A stretch of 64,000 nucleotides of DNA from Burkholderia seminalis DSM 23518 (GTDB lineage: Bacteria; Pseudomonadota; Gammaproteobacteria; Burkholderiales; Burkholderiaceae): the NCBI RefSeq assembly GCF_902832885.1, contig NZ_CADFDK010000003.1:1-64000 (forward strand), written 5' to 3'. Below are positions 19,870 to 28,733 of the stretch, in pieces; the stretch's first letter is position 1; the number at the start of each line of letters is the position of its first letter. The notes under the pieces were generated by a model that did not search any database, had not been told where the DNA came from, and was given only the letters and a program-made list of their open reading frames with translations. The translations under genes were made by a program, and so were the position numbers.

Positions 19870-20445
19870 TCAAGCGGTTGCGTGGAGCGGCACGTCGTGC
19901 GTGGCGGTATCGTCCGTCGCCGGATCCGGACAGAGATCCGGAATCAGCACTTTTTGCAGCCAGACGAGCGGCGTGCCGAGCGGGTTCGTCGAGCGGTCGA
20001 ACGGCACGTAGCCGTTGCGTTCGTAGTACGCCTGCAGCCACGGGTGGTTCGTCGCGGTCGCGAGGTAGGTGGCGGGCGCCTTGAGCTGCGCCGTCAGGAA
20101 CTGCGTCTCGACGTGCGCGAGCAGCGCGTGTCCGAGCCCCTGCCGATTGAACGCGGGTGCGACCGCGAACCAGTGCAGAAAGGGGTACGGCATGCGATGG
20201 CGTTCGCCGGATACCCACGGAAATCGTACGGTCAACGTGGCCGCGAGGGCCGGATGGCCTTCCGGTGTCGCACGTTCGAGCAGGAACGTGGTTTCGCGCG
20301 CGACCGTCCGCGCGACGCGTTCGATCGGCGAGCGCGTGATCGTGAAATGTACGCCTTGCGGCACGAGCGGTGCGTACGCATCCTGCAGCAGCGCATAAAG
20401 GGCCGGCACGTCGTCGGCGCCGGCGAGGCGGATCGTATCGGTCAT
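19870..20445 (-). CDS. GNAT-family N-acetyltransferase
   Basis: Acetyl-CoA-dependent acetyltransferase, 191 residues. Motif A is visible as WFAVAPAFNRQGLGHALL (residues about 99-116, with the RQGLGH acetyl-CoA loop), and YYERNGYVPF near residue 148 is motif B. It overlaps the upstream monooxygenase gene by four bases (ATGA) and precedes the peptide-type binding protein. In Bacillus ytm and yxe operons a GNAT enzyme (SnaA/SnaB) N-acetylates S-substituted cysteines before monooxygenase cleavage; a matching role is likely here but not shown by sequence alone. Confidence 0.85.
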   Translation of the reverse strand: MTDTIRLAGADDVPALYALLQDAYAPLVPQGVHFTITRSPIERVARTVARETTFLLERATPEGHPALAATLTVRFPWVSGERHRMPYPFLHWFAVAPAFNRQGLGHALLAHVETQFLTAQLKAPATYLATATNHPWLQAYYERNGYVPFDRSTNPLGTPLVWLQKVLIPDLCPDPATDDTATHDVPLHATA

Positions 20446-21542
20446 CGCGCGACGCCCTCGATGTCCGGTTGCCGCGACGACGCGGAGCCGTGCTCGTCGG
20501 CCGCTGCGCCGGCCAGCAGCCGCAGCGACGCGATGCGCGGTGCGGCATCGGCGAGCGGCGTATCGATGACGAATTCGTCAATCCCGTGGCGGCGATGCAA
20601 TGTGTGCAGTTCGTGCAGTACGTCGTCGCGCGTGCCGTGCACGATCCGTGTTTCGCGTGGCGCGATCCGGTGCGGGCCGCCGCCGGCCTGGCGGATATAG
20701 GCATGCGCCTGCTCGAGGCTGCCGACGTTGACGGCGGGCGTGTCGCCCACCTGCACGCGAAAGCCCTGATGTCCGCTCGCGAGCTGCGTGGCCGCATCGC
20801 GGGTTGCCGCGACGATCGCGGAGACCGCGAGCAGCGGCGTGCGGCCGCCGGAGGCTTTGCGGTATGCGTCGAACGTGCGTTCCAGATCGGCGGGCGATGC
20901 GTTCAGATGCGATGCGTAGACGAACGCCCAGCCGAGCCGCGCCGCGAGCGCGGCGCTTTCCGCACTGGCGCCGAGCAGGAACGGTTGCGCAGGCTCGGGC
21001 GGGCGCGGCGTCGCATGCAGCGCGGCGTCATCCTGCCCGGTCGCATCGGCAGCCGCGGCTGCGTCCTGAAGATGACGATTCAGTTCGTCGGCCAGATCGG
21101 CGAACGACGCGCGCCGCGCGGGATCGTAGCCAGCCTGCAGCGCGCGCGTCGACAGCGGCAGGCCGCCCGGCGCCTTGCCGACACCGAGATCGACGCGGCC
21201 CGGCGCCAGCGAGGCGAGCAGGTTGAAGTTCTCCGCGATCTTGTACGGACTGTAGTGCTGCAGCATCACGCCACCCGAGCCGACGCGAATGCGCCGCGTA
21301 TGCGCGAGCACGTGTGCGATCAGGATCTCCGGCGACGGGCACGCGAGCGCGGCGCTGTTGTGATGCTCGGCGAGCCAGTAGCGGCGATAGCCGGCGGCGT
21401 CGGCGAAGCGCGCGAGCGAAACGCTGCGCGCCAGCGCGTCGGCGGGCGTGTCCCCCGATGCTACCGGGCTCTTGTCGAGCACGCTCAAGCGGAACGGCAG
21501 CGCAGACAAATCGGAGTGGGAGCGGATGGCGTCGAACGTCAT
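20442..21542 (-). CDS. LLM-class flavin-dependent oxidoreductase (MsnO8/YtmO-like)
   Basis: Luciferase-like monooxygenase of the MsnO8 (luciferase-family oxidoreductase, group 1) type, 366 residues. Diagnostic segments: FRLSVLDKSPVASG near the N terminus, YWLAEHHNSAALACPSPEILIAH (residues about 55-77), IRVGSGGVMLQHYSPYKIAENF and the LGVGKAPGG loop. First gene of the leftward peptide-importer operon. The Bacillus homologue YtmO lies with a GNAT enzyme and a sulfur amino-acid importer, which supports a role in organosulfur use. Its exact reaction is unknown for the whole subgroup. Confidence 0.87.
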   Translation of the reverse strand: MTFDAIRSHSDLSALPFRLSVLDKSPVASGDTPADALARSVSLARFADAAGYRRYWLAEHHNSAALACPSPEILIAHVLAHTRRIRVGSGGVMLQHYSPYKIAENFNLLASLAPGRVDLGVGKAPGGLPLSTRALQAGYDPARRASFADLADELNRHLQDAAAAADATGQDDAALHATPRPPEPAQPFLLGASAESAALAARLGWAFVYASHLNASPADLERTFDAYRKASGGRTPLLAVSAIVAATRDAATQLASGHQGFRVQVGDTPAVNVGSLEQAHAYIRQAGGGPHRIAPRETRIVHGTRDDVLHELHTLHRRHGIDEFVIDTPLADAAPRIASLRLLAGAAADEHGSASSRQPDIEGVAR

Positions 21543-21881
21543 GATGAGGCGATCGGCGCGGGTCGAAGCGGCCTGATCAACGGGTTTGGCATGCCGAATT
21601 ATTTTGCGGCGCCGTTCGCACGGTCAAACAATCAAGAAGAATATCGAAAGCCGAAAATATTCGTTCCTGCCGCCCCGGGCGCTTGCGTTATGGTCAGTGG
21701 CTGCGCCCCCCGCGGCGCGTTCCCGGCGCATGCAGGACGGCCCGGCGCGAGCGTGCTCGCCGTCGCGATGCCGGCATGCCGCCACCGATCGAACGGAATC
21801 ACGAGGAATGCAGATGAACGATCCACGCGAACGATACGCGACGCGCAGCGCACGCCGTCGCGCGACGAACGGAGCCGCGTC
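21543..21881. promoter_or_regulatory. Divergent regulatory region between two monooxygenase operons
   Basis: The 339-base gap separates the MsnO8-like operon (leftward) from the YxeK/YtnJ-like operon (rightward). An AT-rich core at about 21595-21665 stands out from the surrounding DNA and is the likely site of both promoters and of a sulfur-starvation regulator such as CysB or Cbl (inferred). A short leader ORF occupies its right end. Confidence 0.45.
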
Positions 21882-21885
21882 ATGA
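21814..21885 (+). CDS. Small upstream ORF / candidate leader peptide
   Basis: A 23-codon frame begins at ATG 21814 with GAGGA six bases upstream, a much better ribosome site than that of the gene it precedes. It ends in TGA overlapping the ATG of the monooxygenase at 21882 by four bases, so ribosomes finishing it could restart on the monooxygenase. The peptide is arginine-rich (seven Arg) with no cysteine. A similar arrangement is seen before the ribose-type ATPase at 27183. I do not recognise a family. Confidence 0.4.
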   Translation: MNDPRERYATRSARRRATNGAAS

Positions 21886-23189
21886 GCGGCGCGCGCAGAC
21901 GACTGAAGACGCTCGTCGGTGCGGCGAGCGTGCTGTACGCGCCCGGCGACCCGGACGTCGTGCACGGTGTGCGCCGCGCGGCGTCGCTCGCACGCAAGGC
22001 GGAAGCTGAGAAGATCACCGGCCTCTTTACCGCCGACCTGCTGCAGGCCGACGCGGCTGGCCTGGCCGGCACGACGGGCAGCCAGGAGCCGATCGTCGCG
22101 CTGGCGGCATTGAGCCAGGCGACCTCGTCGATCGGGCTCGTCGCGACGGTGTCGACCACGTATCACCATCCGTACAACCTCGCGCGGTTGATCGGCACGC
22201 TCGATCACGTCAGCGGCGGGCGGGCCGCGTGGAATGCGGTCACGTCGTCGGTCGGCGAGGAGAATTTCGGCGACGCGGCGTTGCCTGACCCCGAACGGCG
22301 TTACGCCCGTGCGGCCGAATTCGTCGAAGTCGTCAACGCGCTGTTCGATGCGAACGATCCGCGTGCGACGCGGCGCGCGCAGGGCGGCGGCCTCTCGGTC
22401 GACCCGCGCAAGCTCGGTGCGATCGACTACCACGGCGAGCACTTCCAGGTGCGGGGGCCGCTGAACGTGCCGCCGTCGCCGCAGCGCCGGCCGGTGCTGT
22501 TTCAGGCCGGGCAGTCGGCCAGCGGCGTATCGCTCGGCGCGAGGTACGCGGAGGTCGTCTACACGTCTCAGCCGACGCACGACGATGCGCGCGCGTTCGT
22601 CGCCGAGCTGCGCCGGCAGGCCGCCGCCTTCGGTCGCGGCGACCGGCCGCCGCTCGTGATGAACTCGTTTCATTCGGTGATCGGCGAGTCCGATGCCGAC
22701 GTCGCGCGACGATTGCGCGACAAGCATGAGCGCATCGATTACGAACAAGGCAGGCTGAAGCTCGCCGACATGCTCGGCGGCAGTGTCGACTTGCGCGACC
22801 TGCCGCTCGATCAGCCGCTGCCGGCGGCGTTGCTGCCTGCTATCGACAGCGTCCATCGCCGGCGAGGGCGTGTCGCCATCTTCGTCGCCTATGCGCGCCA
22901 GCGGCTGACGCTGCGCGAACTGATCATCCGCGCACAGGAGACCGGCCACTGGTTCGTCGCCGGTACGCCCGAGCAGCTCGCCGATGCGATCGAGGCGCGC
23001 TATCGCGAGGGGCTCGTCGACGTGCTGTCGCTGCACGGGCTCGGCCAGCCGGACCAGGAAGACCTGCTGCTCAACGGCCTGCTGCCCGAATTGCGGCGTC
23101 GCGGCCTGCTCGATACCGACTACGTGGGCGGCGATTTCCGCGCGAATCTGGAGCTGCCGGCGCTGCGGCGCGAAACAGCGGAGGCGTGA
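21882..23189 (+). CDS. NtaA/SnaA/DszA-family FMNH2-dependent monooxygenase (YtnJ/YxeK-like)
   Basis: Luciferase-fold monooxygenase, 435 residues. Key segments: ITGLFTADLLQAD (residues about 44-56), VSTTYHHPYNLARLIGTLDHVSGGRAAWNAVTS, DYHGEHFQVRGPLNVPPSPQ and the C-terminal LLPELRRRGLLDTDYVGGDFRANLEL ending typical of NtaA. It is a paralogue of the proteins at 7184-8515 and 25698-27080 but differs in the N-terminal region. First full gene of the rightward operon that continues with an amino-acid-type binding protein and permeases. The most likely role is C-S bond cleavage of an imported sulfur compound. Confidence 0.87.
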   Translation: MSGARRRLKTLVGAASVLYAPGDPDVVHGVRRAASLARKAEAEKITGLFTADLLQADAAGLAGTTGSQEPIVALAALSQATSSIGLVATVSTTYHHPYNLARLIGTLDHVSGGRAAWNAVTSSVGEENFGDAALPDPERRYARAAEFVEVVNALFDANDPRATRRAQGGGLSVDPRKLGAIDYHGEHFQVRGPLNVPPSPQRRPVLFQAGQSASGVSLGARYAEVVYTSQPTHDDARAFVAELRRQAAAFGRGDRPPLVMNSFHSVIGESDADVARRLRDKHERIDYEQGRLKLADMLGGSVDLRDLPLDQPLPAALLPAIDSVHRRRGRVAIFVAYARQRLTLRELIIRAQETGHWFVAGTPEQLADAIEARYREGLVDVLSLHGLGQPDQEDLLLNGLLPELRRRGLLDTDYVGGDFRANLELPALRRETAEA

Positions 23190-23364
23190 GCGGGCGAACG
23201 ATGCACCGTGCGTCGCGTTCGACGGTGCGCCGTTCCGCCATATCGCGCGATCAGATATTCATCGAAAAAATAACCATTTGGTACACGCTTCGGCACGCAT
23301 TACAGTCTCGCCTCCTGCCGGCTGCGACGCCGGTCGTTCCGACGTTATTTCAGAAATTCGCCAC

Positions 23365-24168
23365 ATGAATCGTTTGATGCGTTCCAGGGTCCGCCGTGCC
23401 GCGGCCGCGCTGTTCGTGCTCGGCCTCGTGCCGGCTTCCCATGCGGCCCAGCCGACGTTGCGCGTCGGCATCGACGCCGAGTCGTATCCGCCGTTCTTTT
23501 CGAAGGACGCGGGCGGCAAGTGGAAGGGCTGGGAAATCGACGTGCTCGATGCCGCGTGCGGCAAACTGAACGTGCGGTGCGAGCTCACCGACATTGCGTG
23601 GGACGGCCTGATTCCGGCACTGCAGAACCGCAAGATCGACGTGATCTGGTCGTCGATGACGATCACCGGCGAGCGGCAGAAAGCGATCGATTTCAGCCGT
23701 GCCTATTACGAATCGCCGACGGTGTTCGTCGGCGCGAAAAGCGACCGGCGCCGCGTCGACTGCGCGGTGCCCGCGAGCGTCAAGGGCAGCGTGATCGGTG
23801 TCGAGGCCGGCACGAACTTCTCGGCGTTCCTCGATGCCCGCTTCAAGCAGGACGCGCAGATCAAGGCATTCGACAAGTTCGACAACGCGCTCGCGGATCT
23901 GGTGTCCGGCCGTGTCGACTACGTGCAGGAAGGCAAGGGGCTGTTCACGGCCTTCCTCGCGTCGCGCGACGGCAAGGACTTCGAGGTCAAGGCGACCTGC
24001 GCGGACAATCCGCTGCTGGGCCTTGGGGTCGGCGCGGGCGTGCGCCGCGGCGATGCGCTGCGCGGCAAGCTGTCGACCGCGATCGCGCAGCTGCAGCAGG
24101 ACGGTACGTGGGATGCGATCACCGCCCGCTATCCGAACCTGAAGGGCACGATCGAGAAGGGCCGCTGA
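23365..24168 (+). CDS. Polar amino-acid-type ABC transporter substrate-binding protein
   Basis: Periplasmic family-3 binding protein, 267 residues. Signal peptide about residues 1-25 (ending SHAAQ), then RVGIDAESYPPFF, GWEIDVLDAACGKL and ALQNRKIDVIWSSMTITGERQK, all classic. Two cysteines at about residues 55 and 61 flank a LNVRCEL segment. No Shine-Dalgarno is seen at ATG 23365; a small frame running from about 23201 ends exactly over this start. The preceding 175 bases contain an AT-rich patch (about 23255-23290), so an internal promoter is possible. Forms an importer with the next two permeases. Confidence 0.9.
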   Translation: MNRLMRSRVRRAAAALFVLGLVPASHAAQPTLRVGIDAESYPPFFSKDAGGKWKGWEIDVLDAACGKLNVRCELTDIAWDGLIPALQNRKIDVIWSSMTITGERQKAIDFSRAYYESPTVFVGAKSDRRRVDCAVPASVKGSVIGVEAGTNFSAFLDARFKQDAQIKAFDKFDNALADLVSGRVDYVQEGKGLFTAFLASRDGKDFEVKATCADNPLLGLGVGAGVRRGDALRGKLSTAIAQLQQDGTWDAITARYPNLKGTIEKGR

Positions 24169-24172
24169 CCCG

Positions 24173-24907
24173 ATGGCCGCGGACGACTCGCTGCTCGCGC
24201 TGCTTGCATTCGACGACGGTGGATATGGCCACGTGTTCGCGGGCGCGTTCGCGCTGACGTTCGGCGTCGCGGCGGCGTCGTTCTGCACCGGCGTGCTGCT
24301 CGGCATCGCCGGCGCGCTCGGCAAGCTGTCGCGCCACGCGCCGCTCGCATGGCTCGCGCGGCTCTACACGACGCTGGTGCGTGCGCTGCCCGAGCTGTTG
24401 TGCCTGCTGCTCGCGTTCTACGCGCTCGCGCCTGCCGTCGAGGTCGCGCTGCACCGCGGCGGCCTGGTGCCCGACGGCTTCGCGTTCCCGCCGTTCCTCG
24501 TTGCTGCGCTGTCGCTCGGTTTCATCCAGGGCGCGTATCTGACCGACATTTTCCGCGCGGCGCTCGTCAACGTGCCGATCGGGGAGATCGAAGCCGCGCA
24601 TGCATACGGGATGACGCCATGGCAGACGTTCACGCGCATCCGGCTGCCGGCCGCCGCGCGGCTCGCATTGCCGGGCGTCGGCAACGTGTGGCTGAACGCG
24701 ACCAAGGACGCGTCGTTCATCAGCGTGCTCGGCTCGTTCACGGACTTGCTGAAGGCGAGCCAGCTCGCGGCCGGCGCGACCCGTCACTACGTATTCTTCT
24801 ATCTCGTCACGGCCGCGTTGTTCCTGCTGCTGAGCATCGCGTCGACGGGCATCTTCGCGGTGCTCGAGCGGCACGCGAACCGTGGCACGAGGCGCGCGAC
24901 CGCATGA
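24173..24907 (+). CDS. Polar amino-acid-type ABC transporter permease
   Basis: Inner-membrane PAAT permease, 244 residues. The LYTTLVRALPELLCLLLAFY segment and the loop EAAHAYGMTPWQTFTRIRLPAAARLALPG (residues about 140-168) are the family signatures. Four bases separate it from the binding-protein stop, and it overlaps the next permease by four bases (ATGA). Confidence 0.9.
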   Translation: MAADDSLLALLAFDDGGYGHVFAGAFALTFGVAAASFCTGVLLGIAGALGKLSRHAPLAWLARLYTTLVRALPELLCLLLAFYALAPAVEVALHRGGLVPDGFAFPPFLVAALSLGFIQGAYLTDIFRAALVNVPIGEIEAAHAYGMTPWQTFTRIRLPAAARLALPGVGNVWLNATKDASFISVLGSFTDLLKASQLAAGATRHYVFFYLVTAALFLLLSIASTGIFAVLERHANRGTRRATA

Positions 24908-25671
24908 TCTTTTCGCTGCCGTTCCTGTTCGATACGGTGATGCCGAAGCTGCTCGCCGCGGTGCCGACGACGCTCGCGCTGACGCTGCTGTCGGGCACGG
25001 CCAGCGTGCTGCTCGGCGTGCCGCTCGCGCTCGCCGCTGGTGCGCGCCATGCGCCGCTGCGCTGGTCCGCGCGCGGCTGGATCATGCTCGTTCGCGGCAC
25101 GCCGCTGCTCGTTCAGCTGTATTTGCTGTACTACGGATTCGGGCAGATCGTCCCGCGCGAATGGATGCGCGACAGCTGGGCATCGCCGCTGCTGCGCAAC
25201 GCGTTCTGGTACGCAATCGTCGCGTTGAGCGTGAACGAGAGCGCGTATGTCGCGACGATTCTGCGCGGCGCGATCGCCGGCGTGCCGGCCGGCGAGATCG
25301 AGGCCGGTTACGCATACGGCATGACGCGCGTGCAGGTGCTGCGCCGCATCGTCGGCCCGCGCGCGTGGCGGCTCGCGCTGCCCGCGCTCATCGGCGAGGC
25401 GATCCTGCTGCTGAAATCGACCGTCCTCGCGTCGACCGTGACGGTGTTCGACGTGATGGGAACGGCCAATACGCTGCGCTTCGAGACGTTGCGCGTCTAC
25501 GAGCCGCTGGCCGGCGCGGCCGTCGTCTATGTCGTGCTGGTCGCGCTCCTCACCATTCCGGCCTCTCGTCTCGAGAGGCATGTCAATCGCCATCTGGCGC
25601 GCGCCCCCCACGCTCGCGTGCCTGCACGCCGTCGCCGCGCGTCGCCCAACGCGTGGGCGGCACCCAACTGA
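24904..25671 (+). CDS. Polar amino-acid-type ABC transporter permease
   Basis: Second PAAT permease, 255 residues, with WIMLVRGTPLLVQLYLLYYGFGQ and the coupling loop EAGYAYGMTRVQVLRRIVGPRAWRLALP. The C terminus has an extra basic, proline- and arginine-rich tail of about 20 residues. An ATPase gene would be expected next; instead a monooxygenase follows after 26 bases. The pair must therefore use an ATPase encoded elsewhere, for instance the PAAT ATPase at 8517-9356. Confidence 0.9.
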   Translation: MIFSLPFLFDTVMPKLLAAVPTTLALTLLSGTASVLLGVPLALAAGARHAPLRWSARGWIMLVRGTPLLVQLYLLYYGFGQIVPREWMRDSWASPLLRNAFWYAIVALSVNESAYVATILRGAIAGVPAGEIEAGYAYGMTRVQVLRRIVGPRAWRLALPALIGEAILLLKSTVLASTVTVFDVMGTANTLRFETLRVYEPLAGAAVVYVVLVALLTIPASRLERHVNRHLARAPHARVPARRRRASPNAWAAPN

Positions 25672-25697
25672 TTCCTGCCCTGGTAACGAACCCCACG

Positions 25698-27080
25698 ATG
25701 TCCGATCCTCGCCCCTTGCTGTTTTCCCTGTACGAACAAGCCAGCGTCGGCTGCGGCGGCGCGCCGAGCCTGTGGACCCATCCGGCCGACGAACGGCTGC
25801 GCGCGAATACGCTCGCGTTCTGGTCGGATCTCGCACGCACGGCCGAGCAGGCCGATCTCGACATGCTGTTCTTCGCGGACGTGCTCGGCCTGTACGACGT
25901 CTATGGCGGGTCGGCCGACGCGGCACTGCGATGGGCGGTCGAGGCGCCCGCGAACGATCCGATGATGCTGATTCCGGCACTTGTCGCGCAGACCGAGCGG
26001 CTCGCGTTTGGCGTGACGGCGAGCACGACCTACGAGCATCCGTTCGCGCTCGCGCGCCGCTTCAGCACGCTCGATCATCTGAGCAACGGCCGGATCGGCT
26101 GGAACATCGTGACGTCCTACCTGACGAGTGCGGCGCGCAACTTCGGGCTCGACCGGATGGTCGGCCACGACGAACGCTACGCGCGCGCGGAGGAATTTCT
26201 CGACGTCGTGTACAAACTGTGGGAAGGGAGCTGGGCGGACGACGCGGTCGTGGCCGACAAGCACGCGCCGCGCTATGCGCGTGGCGACCGCGTGCGGCCG
26301 ATCGCGCACGAGGGCACGCACTATCGCGTGCAGGGGCCGCACGTCTGTGCGCCGTCGCCGCAGCGCTCGCCCGTGCTGATCCAGGCCGGCTGGTCCGGGC
26401 GCGGGCGCGAGTTCGCGGCGAAGCACGCGGAGGTGGTATTCGTCGCGAAGTCGAATCCGCACGAGATCCGCGCCGGCCTCGACGAGATTCGCCGGCTGGC
26501 GGTCGAACGCGGCCGGGCGGCGGACGACGTGAAGTCGCTGACCGTGCTGCGGATCGTGACCGCGCGCTCGTCGAGCGACGCGAAGGAGAAATACCACACG
26601 CTGCAGCAGCACTACCATCAGCACGCACAACTCGTCAGCTATGCGGGCGACACCGGTATCGACATCGACCGCTACGCGGACGACGAACCGCTGACGACGC
26701 GCACGGAAGGGCTCACGTCCTACGTCGTGCGGCCCGACGGCGGCGGCAAGCCGCTCACGGCCGGCGACGTGCGGCGCAAGTTCGCGAGCGTCACGCGCGG
26801 CACCGACCTGATCCTCGTCGGCGCGCCGGACGAAGTCGCGGATCAGCTCGCCGAGCATGCACGGCAGTCGACCACGAGCGGCTACATGCTCAATCCGCTG
26901 ATCAGCCCGGGCACGCTGGACGATTTCGCCGAACTGATCGTGCCCGAACTGAAAAAGCGCGGCCTGTACCGGACGACTTCGCCGGCCGGTACCTTCCGCT
27001 CGCGGCTGAGCGGCCGCGACCGTCTGCCGGACACCGCGCATGGCGCGTCGTTCCGGCAATCCGCATCCGACGAACGGTGA
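25698..27080 (+). CDS. NtaA/DszA-family FMNH2-dependent monooxygenase
   Basis: Third NtaA/SnaA/DszA-group enzyme of the window, 460 residues. Segments seen: MLFFADVLGLYDVYGG, VTASTTYEHPFALARRFSTLDHLSNGRIGWNIVTSYL, RVQGPHVCAPSPQRSPVLIQAGWSGRG and the C-terminal IVPELKKRGLYR. The YDVYGG insertion and NIVTSYL resemble nitrilotriacetate-monooxygenase-like members used on larger S- or N-substituted substrates. It lies between the ATPase-less amino-acid-type permeases and the ribose-type transporter, so it probably acts on what one of these brings in. Confidence 0.87.
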   Translation: MSDPRPLLFSLYEQASVGCGGAPSLWTHPADERLRANTLAFWSDLARTAEQADLDMLFFADVLGLYDVYGGSADAALRWAVEAPANDPMMLIPALVAQTERLAFGVTASTTYEHPFALARRFSTLDHLSNGRIGWNIVTSYLTSAARNFGLDRMVGHDERYARAEEFLDVVYKLWEGSWADDAVVADKHAPRYARGDRVRPIAHEGTHYRVQGPHVCAPSPQRSPVLIQAGWSGRGREFAAKHAEVVFVAKSNPHEIRAGLDEIRRLAVERGRAADDVKSLTVLRIVTARSSSDAKEKYHTLQQHYHQHAQLVSYAGDTGIDIDRYADDEPLTTRTEGLTSYVVRPDGGGKPLTAGDVRRKFASVTRGTDLILVGAPDEVADQLAEHARQSTTSGYMLNPLISPGTLDDFAELIVPELKKRGLYRTTSPAGTFRSRLSGRDRLPDTAHGASFRQSASDER

Positions 27081-27123
27081 CGAGCCGGGCGATACCGAGC
27101 TGCTACCAGGGGAGGTACGTGAC

Positions 27124-27186
27124 GTGAATCACGACGTGCTGTTCCGGTTTCAACCACGCCGTGCCCGACAGGGGTATCCGGCATGA
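27124..27186 (+). CDS. Small upstream ORF / candidate leader peptide
   Basis: A 20-codon frame starts at GTG 27124, eight bases after a very strong ribosome site (AGGGGAGG, 27108-27115). Its TGA overlaps the ATG of the ribose-type ATPase gene by four bases. The ATPase itself has no comparable ribosome site. The peptide is basic (four Arg) without cysteine. This repeats the arrangement found before the monooxygenase at 21882. Translational coupling or a regulatory leader is the inference; no family is recognised. Confidence 0.4.
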   Translation: MNHDVLFRFQPRRARQGYPA

Positions 27187-28733
27187 ATGCGACGGCGAAC
27201 GGGATTGCCGGTGCGACGCGCGAAAGTCGATCACATCGATCGGCATCGCCACCGGTCCTGCGCGCGGCTGGCATCGCGAAGCGTTTCGACGCGACCGTCG
27301 CGCTGTCGGCGTTGAATCTGTCGATCGACGCGGGCGAAGTCGTCGCGCTGATGGGCGCGAACGGCGCGGGCAAGTCGACCTTCGTCAAGATCCTGAGCGG
27401 CGCGCTGCGCCCGGACGGCGGCACGCTGACACTACGCGGCGAACCGTATCGACCGGCGTCGCCGCACGCCGCCAAGCGGCTCAGTGTCGCGACCGTCCAC
27501 CAGTCGGTCGTCGACGCGGTCGTGCCGACGCTGTCGATCGCCGACAACCTGCTGCTCGACCGGCTGTGCGATCGGGCGTCACCGTGGCGTGCGACGCCGG
27601 CCGCACGGCGTGCCGCGGCGCGACCGCTCGCCGAGCGGGTCGGGCTCGACGTCGACCTGGCCGCGCCGCTGGCGTCGCTGTCGCTGGCGGACCAGCAGCG
27701 CGTGACGCTGGCGCGCGCGCTTGGCGGACAGCCGTCGCTGCTGATACTCGACGAGCCGACCGCCAGCTTGTCCGCACCGGAGGCCGAGCGGCTCTTCGCG
27801 CTGCTGGACGCGTTGCGCCGCGATGGCGTGGCGATCCTGCTGGTGTCGCATCGGCTCGGCGATTTGCGCCGCATGGCCGACCGCGTGGCGATCGTCCGCG
27901 ATGGCCGGATCGTCGCGGATCTGCCCGCGCCCGTCGATTTCGATGCGGCGGTGGAAACGATGATCGGACGGCCGTTGCCGAAAACGCGTGAGCCGGCACC
28001 GGCCCGCGCCGCGGCGCGCGAGTCGGACGCCGCGTTCAGCATGCGGCGTATTCGGCTGACGCCGGCCAGCACGCCGTTCGACCTCGATGTCCGGCACGGC
28101 GAGATCGTCGCGATCGCGGGCCCGGTCGGCGGCGGCAAGTCGCGTCTTGCCAATACGATCTTCGGCGCCGCGCGGGCGGTGTCCGGCGACATGACGCTCG
28201 ACGGCCGCCCGTGGCGCCCGCGTTCGCCGGCCGATGCGATTCGCGCCGGCGTCTTCCTGGCCGGCGAGGACCGTTGGCGCACGTCGCTGTTTCCCGACAG
28301 CGTGCCGTTCGCGTCGATCGCGGGCACGATCGGTTTTCCGTTTCTGGCGCGCTGGTTCGCGCGCGGCCCGGTCGGCAGGGCGCGTGAACGCGCGGCCGCC
28401 GCGGAGGCGATCGCACGGTTCGGCATCCGCTGCACCGGCCCGGACGATCGCGTGGTCCGCCTGTCGGGCGGCAATCAGCAGAAGGTCGTGCTCGCACGCT
28501 GGCATGCCGAACCCGCGCGGCTGTTGCTGCTCGACGAGCCGTTTCAGGGCATCGATGCCGGCGCGCGGGCCGATATCGTCGATACGCTGCGGCGTCACGC
28601 GCATGCCCGTGCGACGATCGTGTTCGTCAGCGATGTGGAAGAAGCTGCCGAGATCGCCGACCGTATCGTGCGGTTCGATCGCGCGACGCTCGATGACCTG
28701 CCTCCGACATCCTCCACCCTGAGCGCCCCCTGA
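27183..28733 (+). CDS. Ribose-type ABC transporter ATPase, two ATP-binding domains (RbsA-like)
   Basis: CUT2-family sugar-type importer ATPase, 516 residues with two fused domains. First Walker A GANGAGKST at about residues 58-66, Walker B LLILDEPTASLS; the first signature is unusual (LSLADQQRV). The second domain has GPVGGGKS, a better Walker A than the degenerate one normal for RbsA, with signature LSGGNQQKV and LLLLDEPFQGID. CUT2-type importers also transport AI-2, nucleosides and other small molecules. Here the sulfur-enzyme context suggests an organosulfur substrate. One base is shared with the permease gene. Confidence 0.88.
   Translation: MNATANGIAGATRESRSHRSASPPVLRAAGIAKRFDATVALSALNLSIDAGEVVALMGANGAGKSTFVKILSGALRPDGGTLTLRGEPYRPASPHAAKRLSVATVHQSVVDAVVPTLSIADNLLLDRLCDRASPWRATPAARRAAARPLAERVGLDVDLAAPLASLSLADQQRVTLARALGGQPSLLILDEPTASLSAPEAERLFALLDALRRDGVAILLVSHRLGDLRRMADRVAIVRDGRIVADLPAPVDFDAAVETMIGRPLPKTREPAPARAAARESDAAFSMRRIRLTPASTPFDLDVRHGEIVAIAGPVGGGKSRLANTIFGAARAVSGDMTLDGRPWRPRSPADAIRAGVFLAGEDRWRTSLFPDSVPFASIAGTIGFPFLARWFARGPVGRARERAAAAEAIARFGIRCTGPDDRVVRLSGGNQQKVVLARWHAEPARLLLLDEPFQGIDAGARADIVDTLRRHAHARATIVFVSDVEEAAEIADRIVRFDRATLDDLPPTSSTLSAP

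Noticed and set aside
23186-23368. Frame of 60 codons ending over the start of the binding protein at 23365
   Set aside because: It has an ATGA overlap like the two accepted leader frames, but crosses an AT-rich promoter-like patch, has no clear ribosome site at its ATG and has poor codon bias. Chance is more likely.
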